DNA from: JAJYVT01 sp035534455
GTDB taxonomy: Bacteria; Actinomycetota; Acidimicrobiia; Acidimicrobiales; RAAP-2
Length of the DNA: 59,701 nucleotides
Assembly: GCA_035534455.1 (NCBI GenBank)
Contig: DATLRV010000040.1
Coordinates: 1-59,701, forward strand
Direction of reading: 5' to 3'
Both the position numbers and the translations under genes were made by a program. The notes under the pieces are model-generated. The model was not told the DNA's origin. It did not search any database and saw nothing but the letters and a program-made list of their open reading frames with translations. This document shows positions 1 through 7,190 of this stretch, in pieces; position 1 is the first letter of the stretch; the number at the start of each line of letters is the position of its first letter.

Positions 1-63
1 GACGACGGGGACGACGACGACGGGGACGACGGGGACGACGACGACGAGTACGAACCCGGAGAC

Positions 64-399
64 GTGAACTCGCTCGACGCCTCGCCGTACGAAGAAGGGG
101 ACGTGAACACGATCTCCGGTCCCGTCGCCCAGGCACCGACCTCGGGTTCTGCCCGGGGCGAGATGCCGGTCGCGGTGCTCGACTACCTCGTCCGCTCGAT
201 GGCCGACGACCCCGACTCGGTCGTGATCCGGACCGAGGACCGGCGGGGGTCGACGGTCCTGCGGCTCCACGTCGCTCCCGGGGACATGGGACGTGTCATC
301 GGCCGGCGCGGCAGGACCGCGCAGGCGATCCGCACGCTCGTCGGCGTGGCCGGCGCACGCGACGGTGTCCAGACCGTCGTTGACATCGCCGACGACTGA
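64..399 (+). CDS. khpA: KH-domain RNA-binding protein KhpA (start uncertain, possibly 5'-partial)
   Basis: Small KH protein that binds RNA and, in other bacteria, partners KhpB/Jag in control of translation and cell division. The C-terminal half carries the KH fold with a GRRG loop (residues 80-83 from the GTG at 64) after the typical opening MPVAVLDYLVRSM. The ATG at 163 would give a normal-length KhpA of about 78 residues. The frame has no stop back to base 1, and bases 1-63 encode an acidic Asp/Gly/Glu run, so the true start may lie outside the window or this may be the tail of the usual upstream gene rpsP read in the same frame. It is followed directly by rimM, the normal actinobacterial order. 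Family assignment is secure; the start is not. Confidence 0.85.
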   Translation: MNSLDASPYEEGDVNTISGPVAQAPTSGSARGEMPVAVLDYLVRSMADDPDSVVIRTEDRRGSTVLRLHVAPGDMGRVIGRRGRTAQAIRTLVGVAGARDGVQTVVDIADD

Positions 400-886
400 T
401 CCCCGGCCTGACGCGGGCTCCGAACCGGCGTTCCTGGCCGTCGGGCGCATCGGGAGGCCGCACGGCCTGAACGGCGAGGTCGTGGTGGAACTCTGGACCG
501 ACCTCACTCAGCGCCTCGAAGTGGGGACGACGCTCGACAGCGACGCAGGGAGCCTGCGCGTCGCCGCCGTCCGTGCGCACCAGGGACGCCACCTCGTGCG
601 GTTCGAAGGCGTGCACTCCCGGGACGACGCCGAGGCGTTGCGCGGTACGGAGTTGCGCGCCGAGCCGGTGCACGTCGACGGCGCGCTCTGGGTCCACGAG
701 CTCGTCGGGGCGACCGTCGTCACCGTGGATGGGCGGGACCTCGGGAGGGTCGTCGCGCTCGAGCCCAATCCGGCGAGCGACCTGCTCGTCCTCGAGGGCG
801 GCGCTCTCGTGCCGCTGCGGTTCGTGACCGACCTCGCGCCGCGGGTGAAGGTGACCGTTGACATCCCCGACGGGCTCGTCGACTGA
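380..886 (+). CDS. rimM: 16S rRNA processing protein RimM
   Basis: Assembly factor that binds ribosomal protein S19 and helps mature the 3' domain of 16S rRNA. The protein has the RimM N-terminal signature VGRIGRPHGLNGEV near residues 20-33, followed by a C-terminal PRC-barrel segment (LWVHELVGATVVTVDGRDLG). The only reasonable start is TTG at 380, which overlaps the khpA stop by 20 bases and gives 168 residues, the usual family length. No strong ribosome-binding site is visible, consistent with translational coupling to khpA. trmD follows 16 bases downstream, as in most bacteria. Confidence 0.93.
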   Translation: MTSPTTDPRPDAGSEPAFLAVGRIGRPHGLNGEVVVELWTDLTQRLEVGTTLDSDAGSLRVAAVRAHQGRHLVRFEGVHSRDDAEALRGTELRAEPVHVDGALWVHELVGATVVTVDGRDLGRVVALEPNPASDLLVLEGGALVPLRFVTDLAPRVKVTVDIPDGLVD

Positions 887-902
887 CGCAGGGAACGCTG
901 GC

Positions 903-1718
903 GTGCGCATCGACGTGTTCACGATCTTCCCCGATCTCGTCGAGGGCTACTGCCGCGCGAGCGTCCTCGGACGTGCGCGTGAGCGGGACCTTCTCGACCT
1001 GCGGGTTCGGGACCTGCGTGCGGGGGCGTCGGACCCTCGGCGCTCGGTCGACGACGCCCCCTTCGGCGGTGGTGCCGGCATGGTGCTCATGCCCGATCCG
1101 CTCTTCTCGGCGGTGGAAGCGGTCGATGCTGCGGAGGGGTTGCCCCGACCGCTGTTCCTGCTCTCGCCGGGAGGAAGGCGCTTCGACCAGGAGAGGGCAC
1201 GAGAGCTGGCGGCGACCGAGGGGTTCTCGCTCCTGTGCGGGCGCTACGAGGGCGTCGACCAGCGGGTCACCGACCATCTCGTCGACGGGGAGCTGTCGGT
1301 CGGCGACGTCGTCCTCGCCGGCGGGGAGCTCCCGGCGCTCGTGGTCGTCGAAGCGGTGGTGAGGCTGCTCCCGGGTGTGCTCGGGAACGAGGCGTCGCCG
1401 GACGAGGAGAGCTTCACGGGGGACCTCCTCGAGTATCCTCAGTACACGCGGCCCGCGAACTTCCGGGGGTGGGAGGTGCCCGAGGTGCTCCGATCCGGCG
1501 ATCACGGCAGCGTGGCGCGGTGGCGCCGGGCGCAGTCGCTGCGGCGTACGCTGGAACGACGTCCCGACCTGGTTGCTGCCCGTGGCGGTCTCACGGCGGA
1601 CGACGTCGCCCTGTTGGTCCAGGCAGGCGAGGTGCAGCTCCTCGCGGATCACGGCTACGATGCAGGGCTCGGCAACGGCCCAGCGGACCCGAAGGACGCC
1701 CCTCATGCACCCGACTGA
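903..1718 (+). CDS. trmD: tRNA (guanine-37-N1)-methyltransferase TrmD
   Basis: Transfers a methyl group from S-adenosylmethionine to N1 of G37 in tRNA, which prevents +1 frameshifting. It shows the SPOUT trefoil-knot signatures: FGGGAGMVLMPDP near residues 54-66, LLCGRYEGVDQR at 110-121 and VGDVVLAGGELPALVVVEA around 133-151. GTG 903 gives 271 residues and is preceded by GCAGGGA. An upstream in-frame GTG/ATG at 858 or later would overlap rimM needlessly. The 3' end overlaps rplS by 14 bases, indicating a tightly coupled operon. Confidence 0.97.
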   Translation: MRIDVFTIFPDLVEGYCRASVLGRARERDLLDLRVRDLRAGASDPRRSVDDAPFGGGAGMVLMPDPLFSAVEAVDAAEGLPRPLFLLSPGGRRFDQERARELAATEGFSLLCGRYEGVDQRVTDHLVDGELSVGDVVLAGGELPALVVVEAVVRLLPGVLGNEASPDEESFTGDLLEYPQYTRPANFRGWEVPEVLRSGDHGSVARWRRAQSLRRTLERRPDLVAARGGLTADDVALLVQAGEVQLLADHGYDAGLGNGPADPKDAPHAPD

Positions 1719-2058
1719 GATCATCGACCGCGACAGCCTGCGTGACGACGTCCCCGAGTTCCGGCCCGGAGACACCGTGAAGGTGCACGTGAGGGTCGTC
1801 GAGGGCAACCGGGAGCGCGTGCAGGTGTTCCAGGGTGTGGTCATCCGCCGACAGGGCGTCGGCGTGCGCGAGACCTTCACGGTGCGCAAGGTCAGTTTCG
1901 GTGTCGGGGTGGAGCGGACGTTTCCGGTCCACTCGCCGACCATCGCCCGCATCGAGGTGGTCACCTTCGGCGACGTTCGCCGGGCGAAGCTCTACTACCT
2001 GCGGCAACGGTCGGGGAAGGCAGCAAAGGTGAAGGAGAAGCGGGCCGTCCGGCCGTGA
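1705..2058 (+). CDS. rplS: 50S ribosomal protein L19
   Basis: Large-subunit protein at the 30S-50S interface. The 117-residue product has the L19 core (FRPGDTVKVHVRVVEG, VFQGVVIRRQG, ERTFPVHSP) and the terminal KLYYLRQRSGKAAKVKEK signature. ATG 1705 lies inside the end of trmD (14-base overlap). In most actinobacteria rplS is followed by the signal peptidase gene lepB and by rnhB; both are absent here and a DUF2469 gene comes next. Confidence 0.97.
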   Translation: MHPTEIIDRDSLRDDVPEFRPGDTVKVHVRVVEGNRERVQVFQGVVIRRQGVGVRETFTVRKVSFGVGVERTFPVHSPTIARIEVVTFGDVRRAKLYYLRQRSGKAAKVKEKRAVRP

Positions 2059-2106
2059 GGTGGCTGTGCGGTCCTGCGGTTCCGTCGCGGCGATGAGGGT
2101 GCCGCG

Positions 2107-2400
2107 GTGAGCGAAGAGGATCTCGAGCGCTACGAAGCCGAGATCGAGCTCGCACTCGTCCAGGAGTACCGGGCTGTGCTGCCCATGTTCGCCTACGTGG
2201 TCGAGACCGAGCGCCGTTTTTACCTTGCCAACAACGTCGCCGTGACGATCCGCTCCGACACCAAACCAGCCTGCGTCGAGCTCGAGCTGACCGACGCCTG
2301 GGTGTGGGACATGTACCGCCCCGCGCGCTTCGTGCCCTCGGTCCGGGTCGTCACCTGGCGCGACGTGAACATCGAGCGGCTCCCCGAAAAGGAGCTCTGA
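2107..2400 (+). CDS. DUF2469 family protein
   Basis: Conserved actinobacterial protein of unknown function, 97 residues. It matches the family pattern well: SEEDLERYEAEIELALVQEY at the N-terminus, a central ETERRFYLANNV segment, and AWVWDMYRPARFVPSVRV near the C-terminus. In actinobacteria it normally lies between rnhB and yraN, and here it keeps its place directly before yraN. GTG 2107 is the start that preserves the conserved N-terminus. No catalytic motif is evident and the protein is probably cytoplasmic. Confidence 0.9.
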   Translation: MSEEDLERYEAEIELALVQEYRAVLPMFAYVVETERRFYLANNVAVTIRSDTKPACVELELTDAWVWDMYRPARFVPSVRVVTWRDVNIERLPEKEL

Positions 2401-2474
2401 GCCACCGCCCGTCGGCTCGGCGCGCCGAGGCGACGAACGGCGACGGTTCCGCCCGTGAGCCGGCCGTGCGGGCA

Positions 2475-2819
2475 ATGAGCGAGGCACGGCGCCTCCTCGG
2501 CGCACGGGGCGAGGCGCTCGCCGCCGAGTGGTACCGCGCAGCGGGCTACGAGGTGCTCGACCGGAACTGGCGGGCGCCGGCGGGGGAGATCGATCTCGTG
2601 GTGCGCAGGGGCACGACGGTCGTCGTCTGCGAGGTGAAGGCCCGCACCACGCTGGCCTTCGGGATCCCGGCGGAGGCGGTGACGTCGGCCAAGCGGGCGC
2701 GCCTGCGGCGACTGGCCGCGGAGTGGCTCTCCTCCCATCGCGTGCACGCGGCGCACGTGCGCTTCGACGTCGCGTCCGTCCTCGGCGACCATGTGGAGAT
2801 CGTGCCCGACGCCTGGTAA
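2475..2819 (+). CDS. YraN/UPF0102 family endonuclease-like protein
   Basis: Small PD-(D/E)xK-fold protein of the YraN family, often beside comM and dprA and suspected to act in DNA uptake or recombination. The nuclease-like motif is visible as GEID (residues 37-40) and CEVKART (52-58), after the conserved RGEALAAEWY helix and the GYEVLDRNWR segment. ATG 2475 gives 114 residues; an in-frame GTG at 2466 would add three. In most relatives comM follows directly. Here about 9 kb of unrelated genes intervenes before comM at 11795. Confidence 0.9.
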   Translation: MSEARRLLGARGEALAAEWYRAAGYEVLDRNWRAPAGEIDLVVRRGTTVVVCEVKARTTLAFGIPAEAVTSAKRARLRRLAAEWLSSHRVHAAHVRFDVASVLGDHVEIVPDAW

Positions 2820-2889
2820 CGCGTCGGACCGGCTCGGCTACGTTCCGGGAACAGTCCGGTACCCAGTTGCCGACGGGACAGGAGGAGCC

Positions 2890-3672
2890 GTGGAGACAGT
2901 GCACGTGGCGCGCACCGGCGGGGTCGTGACCGTCACGCTCAACCGACCGGAGCGCAAGAACGCGCTGACGACTGCCATGATCGAAGAGCTCCGCGTCACC
3001 TTTGACGACGTGGCGCACCATCCCGAGGACCGCGTGCTCGTGCTCACCGGGGCAGGTGACGACTTCTGCTCGGGGGCCGACCTCTCCGGTCCCGGCCGCC
3101 CCTCGCTCGAGGACCCCGCGGCGGCGCTCGAAGGGGTGCGCAGGGTCGGCGAGCTCGCGCGCTCGCTGCATGGACTCGGGAAGCCCTCAATCGCCAGGGT
3201 CGACGGCGTCGCCGTCGGTGCGGGGCTCGGCCTCGCCATCGGGTGCGACCTCGTGTTGGCCGCCGACCGCGCGCGCTTTTCGACGATCTTCGCTCGACGG
3301 GCCTTGTCACCCGACTGCGGCACGTCCTGGCTGCTCCCCCGCCTCGTCGGCGCGGCGAAGGCGAAGGAGCTCGCGTACTTCGCAGACGTCGTCGACGCCG
3401 ACACGGCGCGCTCGGTGGGACTTGTGAACCGCGTGGTGCCGCACGAAGAGCTCGACACCGTAGTCGGCGAGTGGGCGCTGCGTCTCGCCGAGGGTCCCTC
3501 GCTCGCGCTGTCGACGACCAAGTCCCTGCTCGACTCGGCCTGGTCGTCGTCGCTCGACGATGCATTGGAGCACGAGGCGCAATGCCAGGCACAGAACCTC
3601 ACGGGTGCGGACGTCAAAGAGGCGATCGCGGCCTTTCTGGAGAAGCGCCCGGCGCACTACGGCCCGAGGTGA
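2890..3672 (+). CDS. Enoyl-CoA hydratase/isomerase (PaaG-like)
   Basis: Crotonase-superfamily enzyme, probably hydrating or isomerising an enoyl-CoA in fatty-acid or aromatic-acid degradation. GTG 2890 follows a strong AGGAGGAG site and yields 260 residues. The oxyanion-hole segments are FCSGADLS (59-66) and GVAVGAGLGLAIGCD (106-120). The LSPDCGTSWLLPRLVG stretch (139-154) carries Asp where classical hydratases have the second catalytic Glu, as in the PaaG-type isomerases, so isomerase activity is plausible. A terminal FLEKRPAHYG tail is typical of the family. It stands alone, so the substrate cannot be inferred. Confidence 0.9.
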   Translation: METVHVARTGGVVTVTLNRPERKNALTTAMIEELRVTFDDVAHHPEDRVLVLTGAGDDFCSGADLSGPGRPSLEDPAAALEGVRRVGELARSLHGLGKPSIARVDGVAVGAGLGLAIGCDLVLAADRARFSTIFARRALSPDCGTSWLLPRLVGAAKAKELAYFADVVDADTARSVGLVNRVVPHEELDTVVGEWALRLAEGPSLALSTTKSLLDSAWSSSLDDALEHEAQCQAQNLTGADVKEAIAAFLEKRPAHYGPR

Positions 3673-3796
3673 CGCCGCAAGGAGCGGCGTCGCCCGTCCG
3701 CGGCATCGCCACGGCCATATAGTCGGGGTGGAACGGCTGCGGTCCGGCGACGCGTGGACGGAGCGGCGTCGCACGGGACCGCGAAGGAGGCCGGAG

Positions 3797-4006
3797 ATGT
3801 TGAGCGGCGTGCAGGGGATGGTCGGGGAGACCGCAGTGGTCACCCGGGCCATCGAGGGCAGTCACGCGCCGGGCCGGATCCGGGCCCGTGGCGAGGAGTG
3901 GCTGGCCATCCCCCTCGACCCGTCGCAGCGGATCGAGGCCGGGACGAGGGTCGTGGTCGCCGACATCGAACGCGGACTTCTCGTCGTCTACCCGGTGGAC
4001 GAGTGA
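3797..4006 (+). CDS. Short NfeD-like OB-fold protein
   Basis: A 69-residue soluble protein resembling the C-terminal OB domain of NfeD: GETAVVTRAIEGSHAPGRIRARGEEW followed by IEAGTRVVVADIERGLLVV. It lacks any membrane segment or protease domain, so it is the truncated soluble type. ATG 3797 has GGAGG about ten bases upstream. The gene lies 70 bases before an SPFH/band-7 gene, the standard NfeD-stomatin pairing, which makes a role in a membrane microdomain complex likely. Confidence 0.75.
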   Translation: MLSGVQGMVGETAVVTRAIEGSHAPGRIRARGEEWLAIPLDPSQRIEAGTRVVVADIERGLLVVYPVDE

Positions 4007-4076
4007 TCGAGGCCGGCGCGCGTGAACCGCGCGGCGCACCGGCACCGCACAGCGCGGCAGGAACGGGGGTGACCCG

Positions 4077-5087
4077 ATGGATGCAGGGCTGATCGTCGGG
4101 GTGGCACTGGGCGCGGCGGCTGCCGTAGGCGTGGTCGGCACGATCTTGTACCGCGGGATGCAGATCGTCCAGCAGGGAAGCGTCGGGGTGGTGAAGCGAC
4201 TCGGCGAGTTCCGTGGGATCCGCCAACCCGGTCTCCACCCGCTGATGCCGTTCCTCGACCGCATGGTCAAGATCGACATGCGCGAATTCCCCATGACCGG
4301 CGACCAGCAGTCGGTCATCACGAGAGACAACGTGGCGTTGCGGGTCTCGGCGACGATCTTCTGCCAGGTGATCGACGTGAAGGCGGCGCTCTTCGAGATC
4401 GCCGACTACCAGCTGGCCGTGGACCAGCTGTCGCGCACGGCGCTGCGCGCGGTGTTCGGCGAGCTCACGCTCGACCAGTCCTTGTCCGAGCGTGACACGA
4501 TCAACACGCGCATGCAGGACCACATGGCGGACGCCGCGATGAAGTGGGGTGTGCGGCTGAACCGCATCGAAATTCTCGACATCACGCCGCCGCAGAACGT
4601 GCTCCAGGCGATGTCGGAGCAGAAAGAGGCAGAGCAGCACAAGCGCGCCGCGATCTTGAAGTCGGAAGGGGAGCAGCAGGCGGCGATCAACAGCGCGGGC
4701 GGACAGAAGCAGGCTGCCATCCTCGAGGCGGAGGGCGCCAAGCAAGCGGCGATCCTCGCGGCGGAGGCGCAGATGCACGTCCTCGAGCTCCAGGCCGAGG
4801 GCGAGAAGAAGGCGCGCACGCTGCGTGGGCAGGGCGACGCTGCGGCACTCGCGGCGATCGACGAGGTCGTCATCCAGCCGAACACGCTCGCCGTCATGCA
4901 GCTGCGCGCCCTCCAGGAGGTGGCGTCCGCCCCGAACACCAAGGTCGTCGTCCCCTACGAGGCCGCCGGCCTCGTAGGCGCCGCGCAAGTGCTCGTCGAC
5001 GCCCTCAAGCCCGCGGCAACCGAAGACGCCGCCGGTCCGGCGCGCAAGAACGGCGCCGCACCGGGGGCGCCGCCCCGCAAGCGGTGA
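4077..5087 (+). CDS. SPFH/band 7 (stomatin-like) membrane protein
   Basis: Stomatin/prohibitin-family scaffold of membrane microdomains. One N-terminal membrane segment (about residues 5-24) is followed by the SPFH domain (QQGSVGVVKRLGEFRG to about residue 190) and a long Ala/Glu/Gln-rich coiled coil (roughly 180-265) that should drive oligomerisation. A conserved C-terminal segment (NTLAVMQLRALQEVA) precedes a basic tail. Length 336 residues, slightly longer than usual. ATG 4077 follows GGGGGTGA. Together with the preceding NfeD-like gene it forms the common two-gene unit. Confidence 0.92.
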   Translation: MDAGLIVGVALGAAAAVGVVGTILYRGMQIVQQGSVGVVKRLGEFRGIRQPGLHPLMPFLDRMVKIDMREFPMTGDQQSVITRDNVALRVSATIFCQVIDVKAALFEIADYQLAVDQLSRTALRAVFGELTLDQSLSERDTINTRMQDHMADAAMKWGVRLNRIEILDITPPQNVLQAMSEQKEAEQHKRAAILKSEGEQQAAINSAGGQKQAAILEAEGAKQAAILAAEAQMHVLELQAEGEKKARTLRGQGDAAALAAIDEVVIQPNTLAVMQLRALQEVASAPNTKVVVPYEAAGLVGAAQVLVDALKPAATEDAAGPARKNGAAPGAPPRKR

Positions 5088-5207
5088 CCCGCTGAGCAGC
5101 CGCGAGGTACCGGGCTGCCAAGGAAACAGGCATAGCTCGAGCAAAAACGGGGCACCGCGCTCGTTACGATCGTCGGGGGCGGACTCTCAGGGCAGGTGTG
5201 ACTGACC

Positions 5208-5531
5208 ATGGAAGGACAGCGCGAACGCTCCGGCGCCCACCCCCAGGCCCTTCCGCCCACGAACGCCCGAGTCCTCACCAGCGACGAGGAACTTGCCGCG
5301 GCGGTCGCCCGGGCACAAGAGGGTGCAAAGCGCCTCCATGACCGACTCGCCGCCCGGGCGGCACGCGACGCCTGGATGGCCGAACACACCGAGCAGCGGG
5401 TGGGGTGGTTGCGCTTCGCGGGCGGCACGGCCGGGCCCGCGCCGCTCGCGACGCCCGGCGGCCCGCGTCCGGGCAAGCACCCCGCCGCAGAGCGGGTGCA
5501 GCGGCGGGCGCCGAGCAGCCCTGCAGCGTGA
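5208..5531 (+). CDS. Hypothetical protein, 107 residues
   Basis: I do not recognise this protein. It has a hydrophilic, Ala/Arg-rich helical centre (TSDEELAAAVARAQEGAKRLHDRLAARAARD) and a Gly/Pro-rich tail, with no signal peptide, membrane segment or metal motif. ATG 5208 has a weak GGGCAGG site about 15 bases upstream. It lies 120 bases after the SPFH gene and before a 320-base gap. It could be a real small protein, though high-GC open frames of this size can be chance. Confidence 0.45.
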   Translation: MEGQRERSGAHPQALPPTNARVLTSDEELAAAVARAQEGAKRLHDRLAARAARDAWMAEHTEQRVGWLRFAGGTAGPAPLATPGGPRPGKHPAAERVQRRAPSSPAA

Positions 5532-5851
5532 GCGGCTGGCCACTCAGGCCACCCGAGGGCCGACGACGGCCGGCCGCCGTGACCTGCCACCCGGTTCGCG
5601 GCCGGCAACCAGCGGCCATCGGGAATGCCAGCCCTTTGTCATCCCGTCGCAACGTTGTCCGGGCGTATTCCAAAGAAATTCGAGAAATTCGGCATCCCCA
5701 ATTGCGGGCGGTCCCGACCAGGCGGTTAACACGGGTTCGTCGGGTACGCAACGCCAATTGCGGCGCCGGGAGGTCATTGATACCCCTCCGAGTCGGCGGC
5801 TAAACCTCCCGCCTTGTTCCCCAAGGCAAAGGAAGGGCGACCGTCTCAACC
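5532..5851 (+). other. 320-base noncoding leader of the secreted repeat protein
   Basis: No gene is supported here. The stretch is AT-richer than its surroundings and contains two copies of CCAATTGCGG (near 5696 and 5751). A possible stem pairs CCCGAC (about 5711) with GTCGGG (about 5738). Just before the ATG at 5852 it carries GGAAGGGCGACCGTCTC. It probably holds the promoter and leader of the downstream secreted CHAP protein. Confidence 0.5.
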
Positions 5852-7183
5852 ATGTGGAAAAGGTGTATCTCGATTGGCGCAGTTGGTGCAATTGCAGGAA
5901 TCGCAGGCGCGGGGTGGACCTCGGTCGCCTCGGCGGCGACGGGTGACGTCACCGTGAAGCTGGCGGCGCCGGTCGCCGGCGTCGCGTCGACTCCGACAGG
6001 TGGCGGGTACTGGGAGGTGACAGCGGCCGGCGGGGTCATTGCGTTCGGCAACGCGACCTACTACGGCTCGATGGGCGGCAGGCACCTCAGTGCGCCGATC
6101 GTCGGGATCGCCGCCGCCCCGACAGGCCACGGCTACTGGGAGGTGGCATCCGACGGGGGCATCTTCACCTTCGGCACCGCGGCCTTCTACGGCTCCATGG
6201 GTGGCAGGCACCTGAACGCGCCCGTCGTCGGCATTGCCCCGACGACGACAGGCCACGGCTACTGGGAGGTGGCTTCCGACGGGGGCATCTTCACCTTCGG
6301 GACCGCCGGGTTCCACGGCTCGATGGGCGGTACGCACCTGAACGCGCCCGTCGTCGGGATCGCCGCCGCCCCGAAAGGCCACGGCTACTGGGAGGTGGCT
6401 TCCGACGGGGGCGTCTTCGCCTTCGGCACCGCCGGGTTCCACGGCTCGATGGGCGGGACGCGCCTCGCGCGCCCCGTCGTCGGCATTGCCCCGACGACGA
6501 CAGGCAAGGGCTACTGGGAGGTGGCCTCCGACGGGGGCATCTTCACCTTCGGGACCGCCGGGTTCCACGGCTCGATGGGCGGCAAGCCGATCGGCGCGCC
6601 GATCGTCGGGATGGCCACCGACGGATCGGACGGCGGCTACTGGGAGGTGGCGGCGCGCGGCCAGGTGTACACGATGGGGGCGGCGCAGTTCGACGGCGCA
6701 GTCGTCGACCTCGCGCCGGCAACACCCGAGGCAGCGATCGTCGCCGTCGCCAACGGCCAAGTCGGGAAGACCGACCCCTACGCCTACGGGCCCTCCGGCT
6801 CCACATGGTGCGCCTTCTTCACTTCTTGGGTGTGGAGGCAGGCCGGCGTGCCGATCCCGGAGACCGGCCCCGCCGCCGCCGTCGGCACCTGGTCGCTCGC
6901 GCACGGTGGGGTGGTCCTGCCACCGTCCGCGACGCCTGTGCCCGGCGACGCGGCGCTCTGGGTCCGTGCGGGGACACCCAATGTCTGGCCGGACGCGGGT
7001 GCCCTCAACTACCCGAACATCGAGCATGTGAACATCGTCACCCAGGTGCTCGCGAACGGCGAGATCGTGACGGTGGGCGGCAACGAGTCCGATGCGGTCC
7101 GGCGGTTGGGGCCGTACGGCGTGGGCGGCGCGAGCGGCTACTTCGGACAGTCCATCTACGGGTTCGTCCGACCGCCCGCGTAG
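5852..7183 (+). CDS. Secreted GYW-repeat protein with C-terminal CHAP domain
   Basis: Exported 443-residue protein, probably a cell-wall hydrolase. An N-terminal signal peptide (Lys/Arg, hydrophobic core, cleavage near ASAAT about residue 30) is followed by six 42-residue repeats with GYWEV at residues 52, 94, 136, 178, 220 and 262, each reading GYWEVASDGGIFTFGTA then FHGSMGG; the sixth is degenerate. Such repeats plausibly form a beta-propeller that binds wall or extracellular polymer. The C-terminal third is a CHAP-type amidohydrolase/peptidase with Cys320 in STWCAFFTSW and His392 in IEHVNIVTQV. A second, decayed gene with the same repeat lies near 57 kb. Substrate unknown. Confidence 0.85.
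   Translation: MWKRCISIGAVGAIAGIAGAGWTSVASAATGDVTVKLAAPVAGVASTPTGGGYWEVTAAGGVIAFGNATYYGSMGGRHLSAPIVGIAAAPTGHGYWEVASDGGIFTFGTAAFYGSMGGRHLNAPVVGIAPTTTGHGYWEVASDGGIFTFGTAGFHGSMGGTHLNAPVVGIAAAPKGHGYWEVASDGGVFAFGTAGFHGSMGGTRLARPVVGIAPTTTGKGYWEVASDGGIFTFGTAGFHGSMGGKPIGAPIVGMATDGSDGGYWEVAARGQVYTMGAAQFDGAVVDLAPATPEAAIVAVANGQVGKTDPYAYGPSGSTWCAFFTSWVWRQAGVPIPETGPAAAVGTWSLAHGGVVLPPSATPVPGDAALWVRAGTPNVWPDAGALNYPNIEHVNIVTQVLANGEIVTVGGNESDAVRRLGPYGVGGASGYFGQSIYGFVRPPA
5996..6625 (+). repeat. Five 126-bp in-frame tandem repeats
   Basis: The DNA repeats with an exact period of 126 bases; for example GGCTACTGGGAGGTGGC recurs at about 6131, 6257, 6383 and 6509. Each unit encodes one 42-residue GYW repeat. Units 2-5 are nearly identical at the base level, which suggests recent duplication or gene conversion and makes repeat number likely to vary between strains. 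Confidence 0.9.
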
Positions 7184-7190
7184 AGGAGCG

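Noticed and set aside
5800..5851. Possible c-di-AMP (ydaO-type) riboswitch before the CHAP gene
   Set aside because: GGAAGGGCGACCGTCTC resembles one conserved piece, but the other conserved blocks, including the 3' part that should follow, are absent. A covariance-model search would settle it.
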